Source: Oceaniferula marina (GTDB taxonomy: Bacteria; Verrucomicrobiota; Verrucomicrobiia; Verrucomicrobiales; Akkermansiaceae). Taken from it: a DNA stretch of 64,000 bases. Location of the stretch: NCBI RefSeq assembly GCF_013391475.1, contig NZ_JACBAZ010000001.1:1-64000 (forward strand), read 5' to 3'. The notes below the pieces were generated by a model. The model saw nothing but the letters and a program-made list of their open reading frames with translations. It made no database searches and was not told the DNA's origin. Below, one piece after another: positions 1 to 11,782 of this stretch (positions are counted from its first letter, which is position 1; each line of letters begins with the position of its first letter). The position numbers were made by a program, and so were the translations under genes.

Positions 1-29
1 ATAAACAAAGTAACCGCCCTCTCTATTAA

Positions 30-105
30 GGGGGTATAGCTCAGTTGGTAGAGCGCCTGCTTTGCAAGCAGGATGTCATCGGTTCGAATCCGGTTACCTC
101 CACCA
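30..105 (+). tRNA. tRNA-Ala (anticodon TGC)
   Basis: This is a full 76-nt cloverleaf. The acceptor strand GGGGGTA pairs with TACCTCC, the anticodon stem CCTGC/GCAGG encloses the loop TTTGCAA (anticodon TGC), and the T arm contains GGTTCGAATCC. The CCA end is encoded. It lies in the 16S-23S spacer of an rRNA operon, and the 16S gene would be just outside the left edge. It precedes the tRNA-Ile, the reverse of the more familiar Ile-Ala order. Confidence 0.97.
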
Positions 106-200
106 ATGCCGCCTACGGCGGCAATTTGTAATGGTTTGGTTAGTGATGGGTGATTAAAGAATCGCCAATTATAAATCATCAATTGCAAATCAAGATTAAA

Positions 201-277
<77 letters not shown>

Positions 278-719
278 TTTACAAGAAAGTAAGTGGCAAA
301 TCGACCCTGGTTGAGGTGGTGAAAGCAAACAACATAGTAATTCGAAGGAACGCGAAAGTAAGTTCTTTGACATCTGTAGAGAAATTATTTCGGGCGAGCC
401 TCACCCGCTTTTATAAGCCGGTGAAAGTCTGAAATGATTGATATTTCCTGTTCTGCGAAGGACATTGTCGAGAGATGATGATTCTTCAAAGTAAGATTAC
501 TCGTCAGAGTGATCGTTTACTGTATAAAACTATGATTTTTTTGAATGAGAGTTTTGTTCTGCAGTTCTTGGAAATACTCGAAACCAACCAAACTAACAAA
601 TCAGTAAAATGATTTAAACTAACTAACTGACGATCTTGAGAGAGATTGAAAGGAAGAACCAAATTTATGGCAAATTTCGTTAATACCTTTGGGTATTAAC
701 AGAGCTGAATTTCGAAAAA
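278..719 (+). other. tRNA-Ile to 23S internal transcribed spacer
   Basis: This is a non-coding rRNA spacer. It holds a boxA-like element near 362-372 and the 5' arms of three helices whose partners lie downstream of 23S: 374-383 with 3722-3731, 439-449 with 3711-3721, and 707-716 with 3567-3576. A local hairpin at 679-700 has arms GTTAATACC and GGTATTAAC. I see no open reading frame of interest here. Confidence 0.8.
361..376 (+). promoter_or_regulatory. boxA-like antitermination element of the rRNA operon
   Basis: The sequence AGTTCTTTGACATCTG sits between tRNA-Ile and 23S. It resembles boxA elements (E. coli core GCTCTTTAACA) that recruit NusB/S10 to the elongating polymerase. It is immediately followed by the outer arm of the long 23S-bracketing stem. 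The assignment rests on resemblance and position only. Confidence 0.55.
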
Positions 720-3566
<2,847 letters not shown>

Positions 3567-3933
3567 TTCGAAATTCTAGTTTTTCGCCCTCTGGGTGAAA
3601 CGATGATTTCAAGGAAAGCAAAATTGAAATTCAAGTTTGATTGGTGAAAGCCATGTTAAACGAGTAAGACAAGGACTGAGACAAAACTTGGTCATGGTTT
3701 TAAATGTAAAAGGAAATATCATTCTCTACAGTTGTCAGCGAACAAACGCGTCGCGTTTGTCAGAACCAAGACTTGAAGATAGAAGAAACAAGACTTGAAC
3801 TGATAACTGATCTTTCCCAAGACCGAAGAACGAACACTCTAATCATCGAAGCCACAAGGCTAGGGTAATTGGAGGTCGCGATACAATCCAGTTAACGGAT
3901 ATCAGATAACGGTAACAGGAACACGTAGCCCGA
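3567..3933 (+). other. 23S-5S internal transcribed spacer
   Basis: This spacer is about 365 nt long. It contains the 3' arms of the three helices that bracket 23S (3567-3576, 3711-3721, 3722-3731). No tRNA or coding sequence is visible. Its length is greater than the sub-100-nt 23S-5S spacers of many bacteria. Confidence 0.75.
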
Positions 3934-4051
3934 CCTCTGGTGACCATAGCATGGTGGAACCACCCGGTCCCATCCCGAACCCGGAAGTGAAACGCTGTTG
4001 CGCCGATGGTAGTGGGGCGATAGGCCCTGTGAGAGTAGGTCGTTGCCAGGT
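3934..4051 (+). rRNA. rrf: 5S ribosomal RNA
   Basis: The gene carries typical 5S blocks: CCCGGTCCCATCCCGAACCCGG, GAAGTGAAACGC, GCGCCGATGGTAGTG and GAGAGTAGGTCG. The ends pair (CCTCTGGTGAC near 3935 against GTCGTTGCCAGG near 4039). It closes the operon and is followed within five bases by an intrinsic terminator. The ends are accurate to a few bases. Confidence 0.95.
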
Positions 4052-4055
4052 CTAT

Positions 4056-4094
4056 GCCCGGTTTTTTCCTGACGGAAGAAACCGGGCTTTTTTT
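4056..4094 (+). terminator. Intrinsic terminator of the rRNA operon
   Basis: GCCCGGTTTTTTCC and GGAAGAAACCGGGC form a stem of about 14 bp around the loop TGAC, and seven T residues follow. This is a strong rho-independent terminator directly after 5S rRNA. Confidence 0.93.
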
Positions 4095-4193
4095 GTGCCC
4101 TTTGAGCCAAGAAAGGGGGGGGAGGAAAAGATATGCAGATACGAGATAGAACAATCTTGTCATGCTGTAGCTTTTTGATAGGATTCTGCTGTT

Positions 4194-4898
4194 ATGACTA
4201 AAAAATTAGTAGCTGAATTGATAGGAACTTTCTGGCTGGTGCTCGGAGGTTGTGGTTCTGCGGTCCTCGCTGCCAACTTTCTAAGCGGGGATGCCCAAAT
4301 GGGAATTACGCATTTGGGTGTCTCTTTTGCTTTTGGCCTGACGGTATTGACCATGGCTTTTGCCATTGGGCATATTTCGGGTTGTCACCTGAACCCTGCT
4401 GTGTCCGTTGGGCTTTGGCTGGGTGGTCGATTTTCCTCGTCCCAGCTTTTACCCTATATTTTGGTGCAAGTGGTGGGTGGTATTTTGGGAGCCGGTGTTC
4501 TTTACATGGTGGCATCGGGTAAAGCTGGATTTGAAGCTGGTGGTTTTGCCTCCAATGGCTATGGCGAGCTTTCGCCTGGAGGGTATTCCATGGGGGCTGT
4601 CTTACTCACGGAAGTGGTGATGACCTTTATGTTTTTAATAATTATTCTCGGGGCCACCGATGATCGGGCTCCAATCGGGCTCGCTCCGATTGCGATCGGT
4701 TTGGGGTTGACTCTGATTCACTTAATTAGCATCCCGGTCTCCAATACTTCAGTGAACCCAGCCCGTAGCTTGGCTGCTGCTATTTTTGCCACAGATTCGG
4801 CTTACCTTGGGCAGGTCTGGATGTTTTGGCTTGCTCCGATTGTTGGGGCCGCCCTTGCTGGTGTGGCCTATAAATGGCTCGGCCAGGAAGACGGATGA
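4194..4898 (+). CDS. aqpZ: Aquaporin (MIP family, AqpZ-like)
   Basis: This 234-residue inner-membrane channel carries both half-helix NPA motifs of the major intrinsic protein family: [12 protein letters not shown] near residue 68 and [11 protein letters not shown] near 188. It starts with the typical [13 protein letters not shown] helix and has six hydrophobic segments. The NPAR form and overall length fit orthodox water channels of the AqpZ type rather than the longer glycerol facilitators. It probably passes water down osmotic gradients. The ATG at 4194 is preceded by AGGA about ten bases upstream. It stands alone between the rRNA operon terminator and recQ, so it likely has its own promoter in the roughly 100 bases before it. 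Substrate range (water against small solutes) cannot be read with certainty. Confidence 0.93.
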   Translation: MTKKLVAELIGTFWLVLGGCGSAVLAANFLSGDAQMGITHLGVSFAFGLTVLTMAFAIGHISGCHLNPAVSVGLWLGGRFSSSQLLPYILVQVVGGILGAGVLYMVASGKAGFEAGGFASNGYGELSPGGYSMGAVLLTEVVMTFMFLIIILGATDDRAPIGLAPIAIGLGLTLIHLISIPVSNTSVNPARSLAAAIFATDSAYLGQVWMFWLAPIVGAALAGVAYKWLGQEDG

Positions 4899-4963
4899 TG
4901 TTAACGATCACGTTGCTCAGTTTGGGCAACTTCATCCTCAGGCTGAGGTGCTAGAGATTGCGT

Positions 4964-4997
4964 CGGTGGCTCCTTGTTGGGCCACCGGCACTTTTAT
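4964..4997 (+). terminator. Possible weak terminator after aquaporin
   Basis: CGGTGGC (4964-4970) and GCCACCG (4981-4987) form a 7-bp stem around a ten-base loop, followed by GCACTTTT. The T run is short and displaced. A smaller hairpin, CCTCAGGCTGAGG, lies just upstream. Either could attenuate aqpZ read-through before recQ. Confidence 0.35.
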
Positions 4998-5076
4998 GTT
5001 CAGCCAGCTGCATGATACGGGGGCTAGCTTGGCAAATCATGGTTGATTCGGCTAGTGGGATGGTTTTTAATCCGGC

Positions 5077-7179
5077 ATGGCGCAAACGAGGGACCCATTA
5101 GAGGTATTGAAACATTACTTTGGTTTTGAGGGGTTCCTCGATGCGCAGGAGCAAGTGGTCTCGCAAATCTTATCGGGACGGGACGGGTTGGTGGTGATGC
5201 CTACCGGTGGAGGGAAATCCTTATGTTACCAACTTCCCGCACTTTGCCTTTCCGGGGTGACCTTGGTGGTATCTCCTTTGATTGCTCTGATGAAGGATCA
5301 GGTGGATGCCTTGTTGGAGAAAGGAATTGCCGCGACGGTGATTAACTCCAGTTTGGATCCGGGGGAACAGAGAGACCGTATCCGGCGAATGAAAGAGGGT
5401 GAGTTCAAGCTGGTGTATATCGCTCCTGAACGATTCAGGGCAGAATCGTTCATGTTGGCTTTAGCCGAGGTTGAAATAGCTTTGTTCGCTGTGGATGAAG
5501 CGCACTGTTTGAGCCAGTGGGGGCATGATTTTAGGCCTGAGTACATGCGACTTGGCAAGGCTTTGCAGCGATTGGGCAACCCGCAGGCTGTGGCCTTGAC
5601 TGCCACCGCGACCCCAACGGTGCGAAAGGATATTTTACAGGTGTTGGCTTTGCGGGATCCTTTTGAAACCGTCAGCGGATTTAGTCGACCGAATCTTTCT
5701 TTGGCTATTTCGGCGACGGAAAAACATTCACAGAAATTTGCCCGGCTCAAGGAGGTCATTGCCCGTTGGAAGACAGGGATTGTCTATTGTGCGACCAGAA
5801 AACGGGTGGAAGCTGTTGCTGAAATGCTTCACGACTGGGGAGTGAAGAGTATTGCCTATCATGGAGGCATGAGTGATCAGGATCGCGAACGGGTGCAGAA
5901 TGTGTTCATTAGCAAGGAGGCTGATGTTGCCGTGGCAACCAATGCTTTTGGCATGGGCATTGATCGGTCCGATGTTCGGTTTGTGGTTCATTTTGAAATT
6001 CCAGGCAGCATTGAAGCTTATTATCAGGAGGCTGGGAGGGCGGGGCGTGATGGGGAAGCTGCCTACTGCGAAATGTTTTATAACTATGCCGACACCCGGA
6101 CGCAGGAGTTTTTTATTGAGGGTGCGAACCCTGGCTATGCCGCCATTTGTAATATTTACCAATTTCTTCAGAATGATGCGGATGAAAATTTTGAGATAAG
6201 GCGTTCCATGGATGAAATCTCAGCTGGTGCCGATGTCAAAAATGGGATGGCAGTTGGTAGTGCTTTGGTGGCGCTACGAAAAGGAGGATATATTGAACGA
6301 TTTGATATTTCAGGCAAGAGGACGAAGGGAACACGGTTATTGAAGCCTGATGTCTTGGCTAGGAATCTGGCTATTGACCGAGATGCTTTGGATGAAAAAG
6401 AGCGCAGGGACCGGGAAAAGTTGGATAGCATGATCCGCTTAAGTGAGGTCAGGCAATGCCGCCAGCAAGCGATCTTGGAGTATTTTGGCGAAAGTCAGGC
6501 AGATACCTGCGGAACCTGTGATGTTTGTCGGGATGCTTTTGGTGGAGATGCCCGTCCGCCGAGCTGTGAACTCGAAACCACGATTGTACGAAAAGCTTTG
6601 AGTGGTGTGGCCAGAATGAGCAGAAAAACGAGCTCGGGCTGGCAGGGGAGGTTTGGTCGGGGGAAGGTGGTTCAGATGCTGATGGGCAGTAAATCTCAGG
6701 ATATGACCAAAGCCCGATTGCATGAGCTTAGCACCTACGGCATACTTAAAGATCTGGGTACGGCGTATCTCAATGAATTATTCCGTGCAATGCAGCAAGC
6801 CGGATTGCTGCTCATCCAGCGAGGGGAATTTCCCTTGTTGACTTTGACTCCGCGAGGGGAACAGGTCATGTTAGGTAGGGTTTCGTTTCAATTGGTGTGG
6901 CCGGGAACCCAATCCCGAGGCTCCAATTTGGGTTCTGAGGTTGAGTTGTCCGAGTTTGGTTTTGATGCTGACCTTTATGGCCGATTGAGAGATGTGAGAG
7001 ATCGTTTGGCCAAGTCCGAAGGCGTTCCAGCCTATCAGATATTCCCTAACGCAACTCTTGAGGGGTTTACTCGCATTCGTCCGCAGACCATGGAACAGGG
7101 GCTGCGAGTCAAGGGGGTGGGGCCGGTCAAGGCTGCCAAGTATTTGAATGCCTTTTTACTGGAGATTCAAAAGAGTTAG
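5077..7179 (+). CDS. recQ: ATP-dependent DNA helicase RecQ
   Basis: This 700-residue superfamily 2 helicase unwinds DNA 3' to 5' in recombination and fork repair. It has a Walker A motif in [16 protein letters not shown] (about residues 41-56), the DEAH box with the RecQ aromatic-rich loop ([17 protein letters not shown], about 139-155), and helicase motif [12 protein letters not shown] near 316. The RQC zinc-binding region shows cysteines in SEVRQCRQQ and CGTCDVC near 465-490, followed by a winged helix. A C-terminal HRDC-like stretch ends at [13 protein letters not shown]. The length is slightly above the 610 residues of E. coli RecQ, mainly in the linker between winged helix and HRDC. The ATG at 5077 has no clear Shine-Dalgarno. 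It is monocistronic in appearance. Confidence 0.96.
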   Translation: MAQTRDPLEVLKHYFGFEGFLDAQEQVVSQILSGRDGLVVMPTGGGKSLCYQLPALCLSGVTLVVSPLIALMKDQVDALLEKGIAATVINSSLDPGEQRDRIRRMKEGEFKLVYIAPERFRAESFMLALAEVEIALFAVDEAHCLSQWGHDFRPEYMRLGKALQRLGNPQAVALTATATPTVRKDILQVLALRDPFETVSGFSRPNLSLAISATEKHSQKFARLKEVIARWKTGIVYCATRKRVEAVAEMLHDWGVKSIAYHGGMSDQDRERVQNVFISKEADVAVATNAFGMGIDRSDVRFVVHFEIPGSIEAYYQEAGRAGRDGEAAYCEMFYNYADTRTQEFFIEGANPGYAAICNIYQFLQNDADENFEIRRSMDEISAGADVKNGMAVGSALVALRKGGYIERFDISGKRTKGTRLLKPDVLARNLAIDRDALDEKERRDREKLDSMIRLSEVRQCRQQAILEYFGESQADTCGTCDVCRDAFGGDARPPSCELETTIVRKALSGVARMSRKTSSGWQGRFGRGKVVQMLMGSKSQDMTKARLHELSTYGILKDLGTAYLNELFRAMQQAGLLLIQRGEFPLLTLTPRGEQVMLGRVSFQLVWPGTQSRGSNLGSEVELSEFGFDADLYGRLRDVRDRLAKSEGVPAYQIFPNATLEGFTRIRPQTMEQGLRVKGVGPVKAAKYLNAFLLEIQKS

Positions 7180-7295
7180 ATTGAATCCGACCGCATACGG
7201 GTCGGCGTTGGGGTCGTGGGTTAATTTTTAGTCGGATGGGTCAACTTTTGGTGGTGTTGAATTTTGATTGTTGAGTGTCTGCCTGAGAATGGGTC

Positions 7296-7324
7296 AAAAA
7301 AGCCATAAGTTGGGGGGCTTTTCC
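7296..7324. terminator. Possible terminator downstream of recQ
   Basis: AAAAGCC (7298-7304) and GGCTTTT (7316-7322) can pair around an 11-base loop, with A residues on one side and T residues on the other, so it could act in either direction. Another short hairpin without a T run (CCGACC/GGTCGG) lies at 7187-7205 just after the recQ stop. Both are weak. Confidence 0.35.
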
Positions 7325-7422
7325 CGTGCTGGCGGGGGTCAAAATTGATATAGCGTAGTTGGCTTGAGCTTGCCGGCACCCGTTACGCTGAGCGCTCTTG
7401 CCGAAATAAACATCTGACGATT

Positions 7423-8505
7423 ATGAAAACACAGACGATAAACCTGCTTGCCGTATTGGCGCTGAGTGTTAGCTCCTCGGCGAAAGATAAACACGATTAC
7501 CCGATCAAAAAGCATCGCGAGTTTGATGGTCGGAGTCTGGCGATTACCCAGAAATACTGGAATCAGTATCAGACATCCACCAAAATGATTCCATGGGAAG
7601 GTAAGAACATCTGCTTCATCACCATGGCTGAAAAAGAAGCGGAGACCGAAGTGAAAAAAGTGGAAGCGTTTACCCGCATTCTTGACCAGGGATGGGACGT
7701 GTATGCGGATATGCTCGAGCCGCATCAACCGAGACGGTTACGGCAGCATAAGGGGAAAAGTACCTTTATTGCTACACCTGGCCGCTATGCGGGAAAAAAT
7801 ACGATTGGTTGCGGCTACATTGGCCAAACCGGGGTAGAGGTCAGCACGTATTACAGTGAAGATCAGGCGGCCTTTGATGGTTATGTGTTTCCGATCTATT
7901 ATTTTTACGAGTTGGGTCGTAACTGGTTTGTGTTTGGTAACCGGCTGAATTACATGAATGCCTGCCTCCCTGTGCACATGCGCGGGATTATCGGGGCAAA
8001 GCTCGATGTTGGGTATAAGGATAAGAAGAGACTGGAGCGTGAAATGGATTCGATGAAAAAAGGATTCGAGTCATTCACCAAATCAAAGGAGGTGTTTTCG
8101 AGTATTTTAAACAATGATCGTGGGCGCATCAGTCAGTATGGGAGCAGGGAGCTGCCGGGTGACAACAACACGCTGTATGCCGGGATGCTCTATCATTTTG
8201 CTGAAAAATTTGGTAGAAGCCGTGAATACGGTGATAAAGCAGGAGATGCATTCTATCGTAAATATTATCAAGGGGTGATGGAAACTCCTGATACCGGAGA
8301 TAAAAAGACCAACACCTTGATGATTGTGGCGAGTTTGAGTCATGCCGCAGGAAAGGATCTCTCTACATACTGTAACAAAGAAATGCGGGTGGGGCTTACT
8401 CCAGAAGCTCTCAAGCTGTTTAAACGGCATCGTTGGAGCAAAGACAGAGCGGTGAAAGATTTTTTCCGCAAGGTGAAAAAAATCGACGATTACATTCAGT
8501 GGTAG
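7423..8505 (+). CDS. Secreted protein of unknown function with YELGRNW motif
   Basis: I do not recognise a named family for this 360-residue protein. A short N-terminal signal peptide is likely (MKTQTINLLAVLALSVSSSA), so the product should be exported. A predicted globular region follows. Near residue 166 the stretch YFYELGRNWFVFGNRL recalls the HELGHN-type zinc motifs of gluzincin peptidases such as M60, but both histidine positions are replaced (Y and R), so if related it is a non-catalytic version. The second half is helical and charged (KDKKRLEREMDSMKKGFES) and resembles the helical part of such peptidases. The ATG at 7423 lacks a clear Shine-Dalgarno. It is flanked by recQ and trpD at distances of about 240 and 180 bases, so it is probably a single-gene unit. 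Confidence 0.6.
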   Translation: MKTQTINLLAVLALSVSSSAKDKHDYPIKKHREFDGRSLAITQKYWNQYQTSTKMIPWEGKNICFITMAEKEAETEVKKVEAFTRILDQGWDVYADMLEPHQPRRLRQHKGKSTFIATPGRYAGKNTIGCGYIGQTGVEVSTYYSEDQAAFDGYVFPIYYFYELGRNWFVFGNRLNYMNACLPVHMRGIIGAKLDVGYKDKKRLEREMDSMKKGFESFTKSKEVFSSILNNDRGRISQYGSRELPGDNNTLYAGMLYHFAEKFGRSREYGDKAGDAFYRKYYQGVMETPDTGDKKTNTLMIVASLSHAAGKDLSTYCNKEMRVGLTPEALKLFKRHRWSKDRAVKDFFRKVKKIDDYIQW

Positions 8506-8517
8506 ATTCTTGACCTT

Positions 8518-8566
8518 CTCAGTATCCGGCCGTTTTGCTGAAACGCGAAACGGTCGGATGCCTGAG
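8518..8566. repeat. Long imperfect inverted repeat after the secreted protein gene
   Basis: CTCAG-TATCCGGCCGTTT and AAACGGTCGGAT-GC-CTGAG can pair over about 17 positions with a 12-base loop and one G-T pair. No T run follows, so it is not a classical intrinsic terminator. It may stabilise the mRNA 3' end or act as a terminator of a different kind. Confidence 0.5.
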
Positions 8567-8685
8567 AGCTGGATCATGGTTCATCGGGGTGGGCTTTGAT
8601 TGAGGAGTTTGGTTGTAGATACATTCCAAATACATGATGAAAAATCCTCGCCAATCTTCCGGTTTCGCGCTAGGATTACCTCGTT

Positions 8686-9738
8686 ATGGACGCGCTGATA
8701 CATCATGTGGAAGATGGACTGGAATTGGGCTTGCGTGAGGTCGATGCTGCGGCGGAGATGTTGCTGGATGGGTCGGTTTGTGATGATAAAAAAGCACGTT
8801 TTCTCAAGGGCTTGACTCTGAAGGGGGAAACCCCCGCGGAGATTGCTGGTTTTGTTGAGGCGTTTTTACAACGTGCGGTTGATCCGGGTGTCGGAGGGCT
8901 GGCATTCAATGGGCCGACGATCGATATTGTCGGGACCGGAGGGGATAAGTTGAACTTGTTTAATGTCTCCACCACAAGCATGTTTGTGATCGCAGCCGGA
9001 GGAGCTGTCGTTGTTAAACACGGTAACCGAGGGATAACGTCCAAAAGCGGCGGGGCGGATGTTCTGGAGGCCTTGGGGGTGAATATCGAACTGGGCCCGG
9101 AAGGTTTTCGTGAGTCACTTGAGGTTGCGGGAGTTGGATTTTTGTTTGCCCCGATTTACCATCCTGCATTCAAAGCTGTGGGGCCGGTCAGGGCGATGTT
9201 GGCTAAAGAGGGGGTGAGAACGATTTTTAATTTGCTGGGACCTTTGTTAAATCCAGTTAGACCGGAATGCCAACTGGTTGGTGTCTGTTTGCCGGAATTG
9301 GGATCGGCGTTTGCTGAGATCCTTCAGCGACTTGGCCGGGACAGCGCCTGGGTGGTACATGGGACAACGCCTGAAGGGGGATCGGTAGATGAAATGAGCC
9401 TGATGGGTCCTACCCGGATCTGTAAGTCCGGCCGATATCAATCGATTGTCGATGAAGTGGTGGAGCCTGAGGATTTTGGCCTTGTCCGTTGTGGGGTAGA
9501 GGATTTGCGAGGTGGAGACGCCCAGCACAATGCCACGATTCTGACTGACATTCTCAACGGCCATGAAACCGGTCCGAAGAGAGACATGGTGTTGTTGAAT
9601 GCGGGAGCGGGATTAGCCTGTGCCGGATTGGTTGACACACTCGGACAGGGTGTTAGTTTGGCTAGGGATTTGATTGATTCGGGGCAAGCCTTGGAGCGAT
9701 TGACCCGAATGCAGGAAATGTCCCGATCCCTGAGTTAG
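8686..9738 (+). CDS. trpD: Anthranilate phosphoribosyltransferase TrpD
   Basis: This 350-residue cytoplasmic enzyme joins anthranilate and PRPP to give phosphoribosyl-anthranilate in tryptophan synthesis. The PRPP/magnesium site is shown by GTGGDKLNLFNVST near residue 84 and the anthranilate-binding KHGNRGITSKSGGADVLEALG segment that follows. A conserved RTIFNLLGPLLNP block lies near 180, and DEMSLMGPT with its metal-binding acidic residues lies near 232. The length is normal for stand-alone TrpD. The ATG at 8686 has AGGA ten bases upstream. No other trp genes are adjacent, so the pathway is dispersed here. A LOG-family gene follows after 66 bases and could be co-transcribed. Confidence 0.95.
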   Translation: MDALIHHVEDGLELGLREVDAAAEMLLDGSVCDDKKARFLKGLTLKGETPAEIAGFVEAFLQRAVDPGVGGLAFNGPTIDIVGTGGDKLNLFNVSTTSMFVIAAGGAVVVKHGNRGITSKSGGADVLEALGVNIELGPEGFRESLEVAGVGFLFAPIYHPAFKAVGPVRAMLAKEGVRTIFNLLGPLLNPVRPECQLVGVCLPELGSAFAEILQRLGRDSAWVVHGTTPEGGSVDEMSLMGPTRICKSGRYQSIVDEVVEPEDFGLVRCGVEDLRGGDAQHNATILTDILNGHETGPKRDMVLLNAGAGLACAGLVDTLGQGVSLARDLIDSGQALERLTRMQEMSRSLS

Positions 9739-9804
9739 CTGGAGGCTGTCTATGGGCAGCAGAGTATTGTTTTTTGATCTATTTGTTTTTTTATATACCG
9801 TATA

Positions 9805-10905
9805 ATGAGTCCACACGTTAAACCGACCAAAGTACCCCAAGAGAGAGATTTTACTGGAGGCATGTTGCAGTGTCATCCGTGCGCATTTATCGGATCGACC
9901 GGTGAAAAGTCGCTGGATGATAAGATTCGGCAGCTGGCTGATCAGGTGTGTGATAACCGGGATGCCGATCTCTTGGCTGAGATGCTGATCAATGCGGTTC
10001 GCACATCAAGAGGTTCCGTGACGGATGGAGATTTTAGGACCATGAACCGGGTGCTCAAGGAATTGCGCGTTGCGGATGAGGTGTTTGCCCCGTATCGCAG
10101 TTATCGTAAAGTTTCGATTTACGGGTCAGCCCGGACCAACCCCGATGAAGAGGAATACAAAGCTGCCGTGGATTTTGCCAGCAAGATGCGCGATGCCGGA
10201 TTTATGACCATCACCGGAGCCGGCCCTGGAATCATGGCAGCCGGTAATGAGGGGGCAGGCCGGGATGATAGTTTCGGCTTGAACATCAACCTTCCATTTG
10301 AGGCCGTGCCCAACGCCTACATCTCGGGGGATCCCAAGCTTATCGGGTTTGATTATTTTTTCACTCGGAAGCTCTCGTTTGTTAAAGAAGGAGATGCCGT
10401 GGTCGCTTTTCCAGGTGGCTTTGGCACCATGGATGAAATTTTTGAAACCTTGACCTTGATCCAGACAGGGAAAGTGTCCATTTATCCCTTGGTTCTTATT
10501 GATGCTCCCGGAGGAACGTATTGGAAATTCTGGCAGCAATTTGTGGATGAGCATCTGATGCGCTTGAACTTGATTTCTCGAACCGATTTTTCACTTTTCA
10601 AGGTGACGGATGATGTCGATGAGGCAGTCGAGGAAATCTCACGGTTTTATTCCAATTTCCATTCATATCGCTATGTCGGGGACAAGTTAGTGATTCGTTT
10701 GATCAAGCCGCCAAGTGAGGATTTGTTGCGGAAGCTGAAAAATGAATTTAGTGATGTGCTCAAGAGTGGATCGTTTACCGCTACCGAGCCATTGCCTGCA
10801 GAAGAGGATGAACCGGAGTTGAGTCACTTGCCCCGGATTGTTTTCCGTCATGGCCGCAAGGACTTTGGTCGTCTGCGTGAATTGATCGATGTTTTGAATG
10901 AATAG
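9805..10905 (+). CDS. LOG-family nucleotide 5'-monophosphate nucleosidase (TIGR00730-like)
   Basis: This 366-residue protein belongs to the lysine-decarboxylase-like/LOG Rossmann family, whose members remove the base from nucleoside monophosphates (PpnN-type nucleosidases; cytokinin activation in plants). The family signature PGGFGTMDEIFETL lies near residue 200, and ITGAGPGIMAAGNEGA near 137 supplies the phosphate-binding loop. The core spans roughly residues 105-280. An N-terminal helical stretch of about 100 residues and a C-terminal extension of about 80 residues make it longer than the minimal 190-residue LOG proteins. The calls name the fold; the exact substrate is not readable. The start ATG overlaps a TATAAT string and has no Shine-Dalgarno, so the start is less certain than usual. 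The trpD gene ends 66 bases upstream. Confidence 0.8.
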   Translation: MSPHVKPTKVPQERDFTGGMLQCHPCAFIGSTGEKSLDDKIRQLADQVCDNRDADLLAEMLINAVRTSRGSVTDGDFRTMNRVLKELRVADEVFAPYRSYRKVSIYGSARTNPDEEEYKAAVDFASKMRDAGFMTITGAGPGIMAAGNEGAGRDDSFGLNINLPFEAVPNAYISGDPKLIGFDYFFTRKLSFVKEGDAVVAFPGGFGTMDEIFETLTLIQTGKVSIYPLVLIDAPGGTYWKFWQQFVDEHLMRLNLISRTDFSLFKVTDDVDEAVEEISRFYSNFHSYRYVGDKLVIRLIKPPSEDLLRKLKNEFSDVLKSGSFTATEPLPAEEDEPELSHLPRIVFRHGRKDFGRLRELIDVLNE

Positions 10906-11035
10906 GAGGTCGGGTGTTGATCCCCAATCACGGCTGGTGTTCTGCCTCGCCGGATGAAGGCTTTCATTCATCGGGCCTGTTCTTTCCAGCTTACAGGTTG
11001 ACGAACCATTGATGATGCCTTGAGATAGCAAAAAG

Positions 11036-11767
11036 ATGCCAGCATTAAGTTCCAAACGCGAAACTCGCTTGGACACCTTGCAGAGTAATGAACTCGCGGA
11101 AGGTGTGGAGATCCATTTGCGCACTGCCGGGCCTTATGTTCGGGTGTTGGCTTATTTATTGGATTTGCTCATCCGCGGGGCGGTTTGTTTAGTGGCGCAG
11201 TTGTTGTTGTTATTGGTCGGGGCGATTCTGGGTGCCCAGGTAGCTCAGGGGCTGATGTTGCTCCTGTTCTTTTTCCTGATGTTTTTTTATTACATTGTGT
11301 TTGAGGCTGGCAAGCGGGGGGCGTCTCCCGGTAAACGAGTGATGGGTCTCAGAGTGGTGGACACGTCAGGAGCTCCGCTTTCCTACGGGCAGGCTTTTAT
11401 GCGGAATATGCTGCGGATTGCTGACGGTTTACCCTTTTGTTATGGGTTCGGTTTGTTATCGACCTTGCTGACAAAGCGTTTTCAACGCTTGGGGGATTTG
11501 TTGGCCAATACGGTGGTGGTTTACGACCGCCTGCCCAAGATGCAGGTAGCTTCTCTCCCCCCGGTTTTGGAATCAAGGGCTCCCAGTGTGCCTTTATCCC
11601 GCGAGGAACAGGCGGCCGTTTTGGGATTTCGTGAACGAGCCGGGATGTGGTCCGAGGCCCGTCGGGTGGAATTGGCGGATCATGCGAGTGCTCTGACTGG
11701 CTCATCAGGTCAACAAGGGATGACTCGTTTACTGGGGATTGCCCATTGGTTGGGAGAAAAACATTAA
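11036..11767 (+). CDS. RDD-family membrane protein
   Basis: This 243-residue integral membrane protein carries the RDD domain: an arginine/aspartate pair in the first helix (VRVLAYLLDLLIRG, residues about 33-46), a second hydrophobic helix pair near 60-90, and the downstream GKRGASPGKRVMGLRVVD segment with QRLGDLLANTVVV near 150. The C-terminal 70 residues are soluble. It is the first gene of a tightly packed six-gene island (RDD, SpoIIM-like, DUF4129, DUF4350, MoxR, DUF58). The next ATG lies 15 bases after its stop and is preceded by AAGGAGG. The function of RDD proteins in this setting is unknown; some RDD proteins are ion exchangers, but membrane assembly with MoxR is as likely. Confidence 0.88.
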   Translation: MPALSSKRETRLDTLQSNELAEGVEIHLRTAGPYVRVLAYLLDLLIRGAVCLVAQLLLLLVGAILGAQVAQGLMLLLFFFLMFFYYIVFEAGKRGASPGKRVMGLRVVDTSGAPLSYGQAFMRNMLRIADGLPFCYGFGLLSTLLTKRFQRLGDLLANTVVVYDRLPKMQVASLPPVLESRAPSVPLSREEQAAVLGFRERAGMWSEARRVELADHASALTGSSGQQGMTRLLGIAHWLGEKH

Positions 11768-11782
11768 GGAGGAGTAGCCGGG

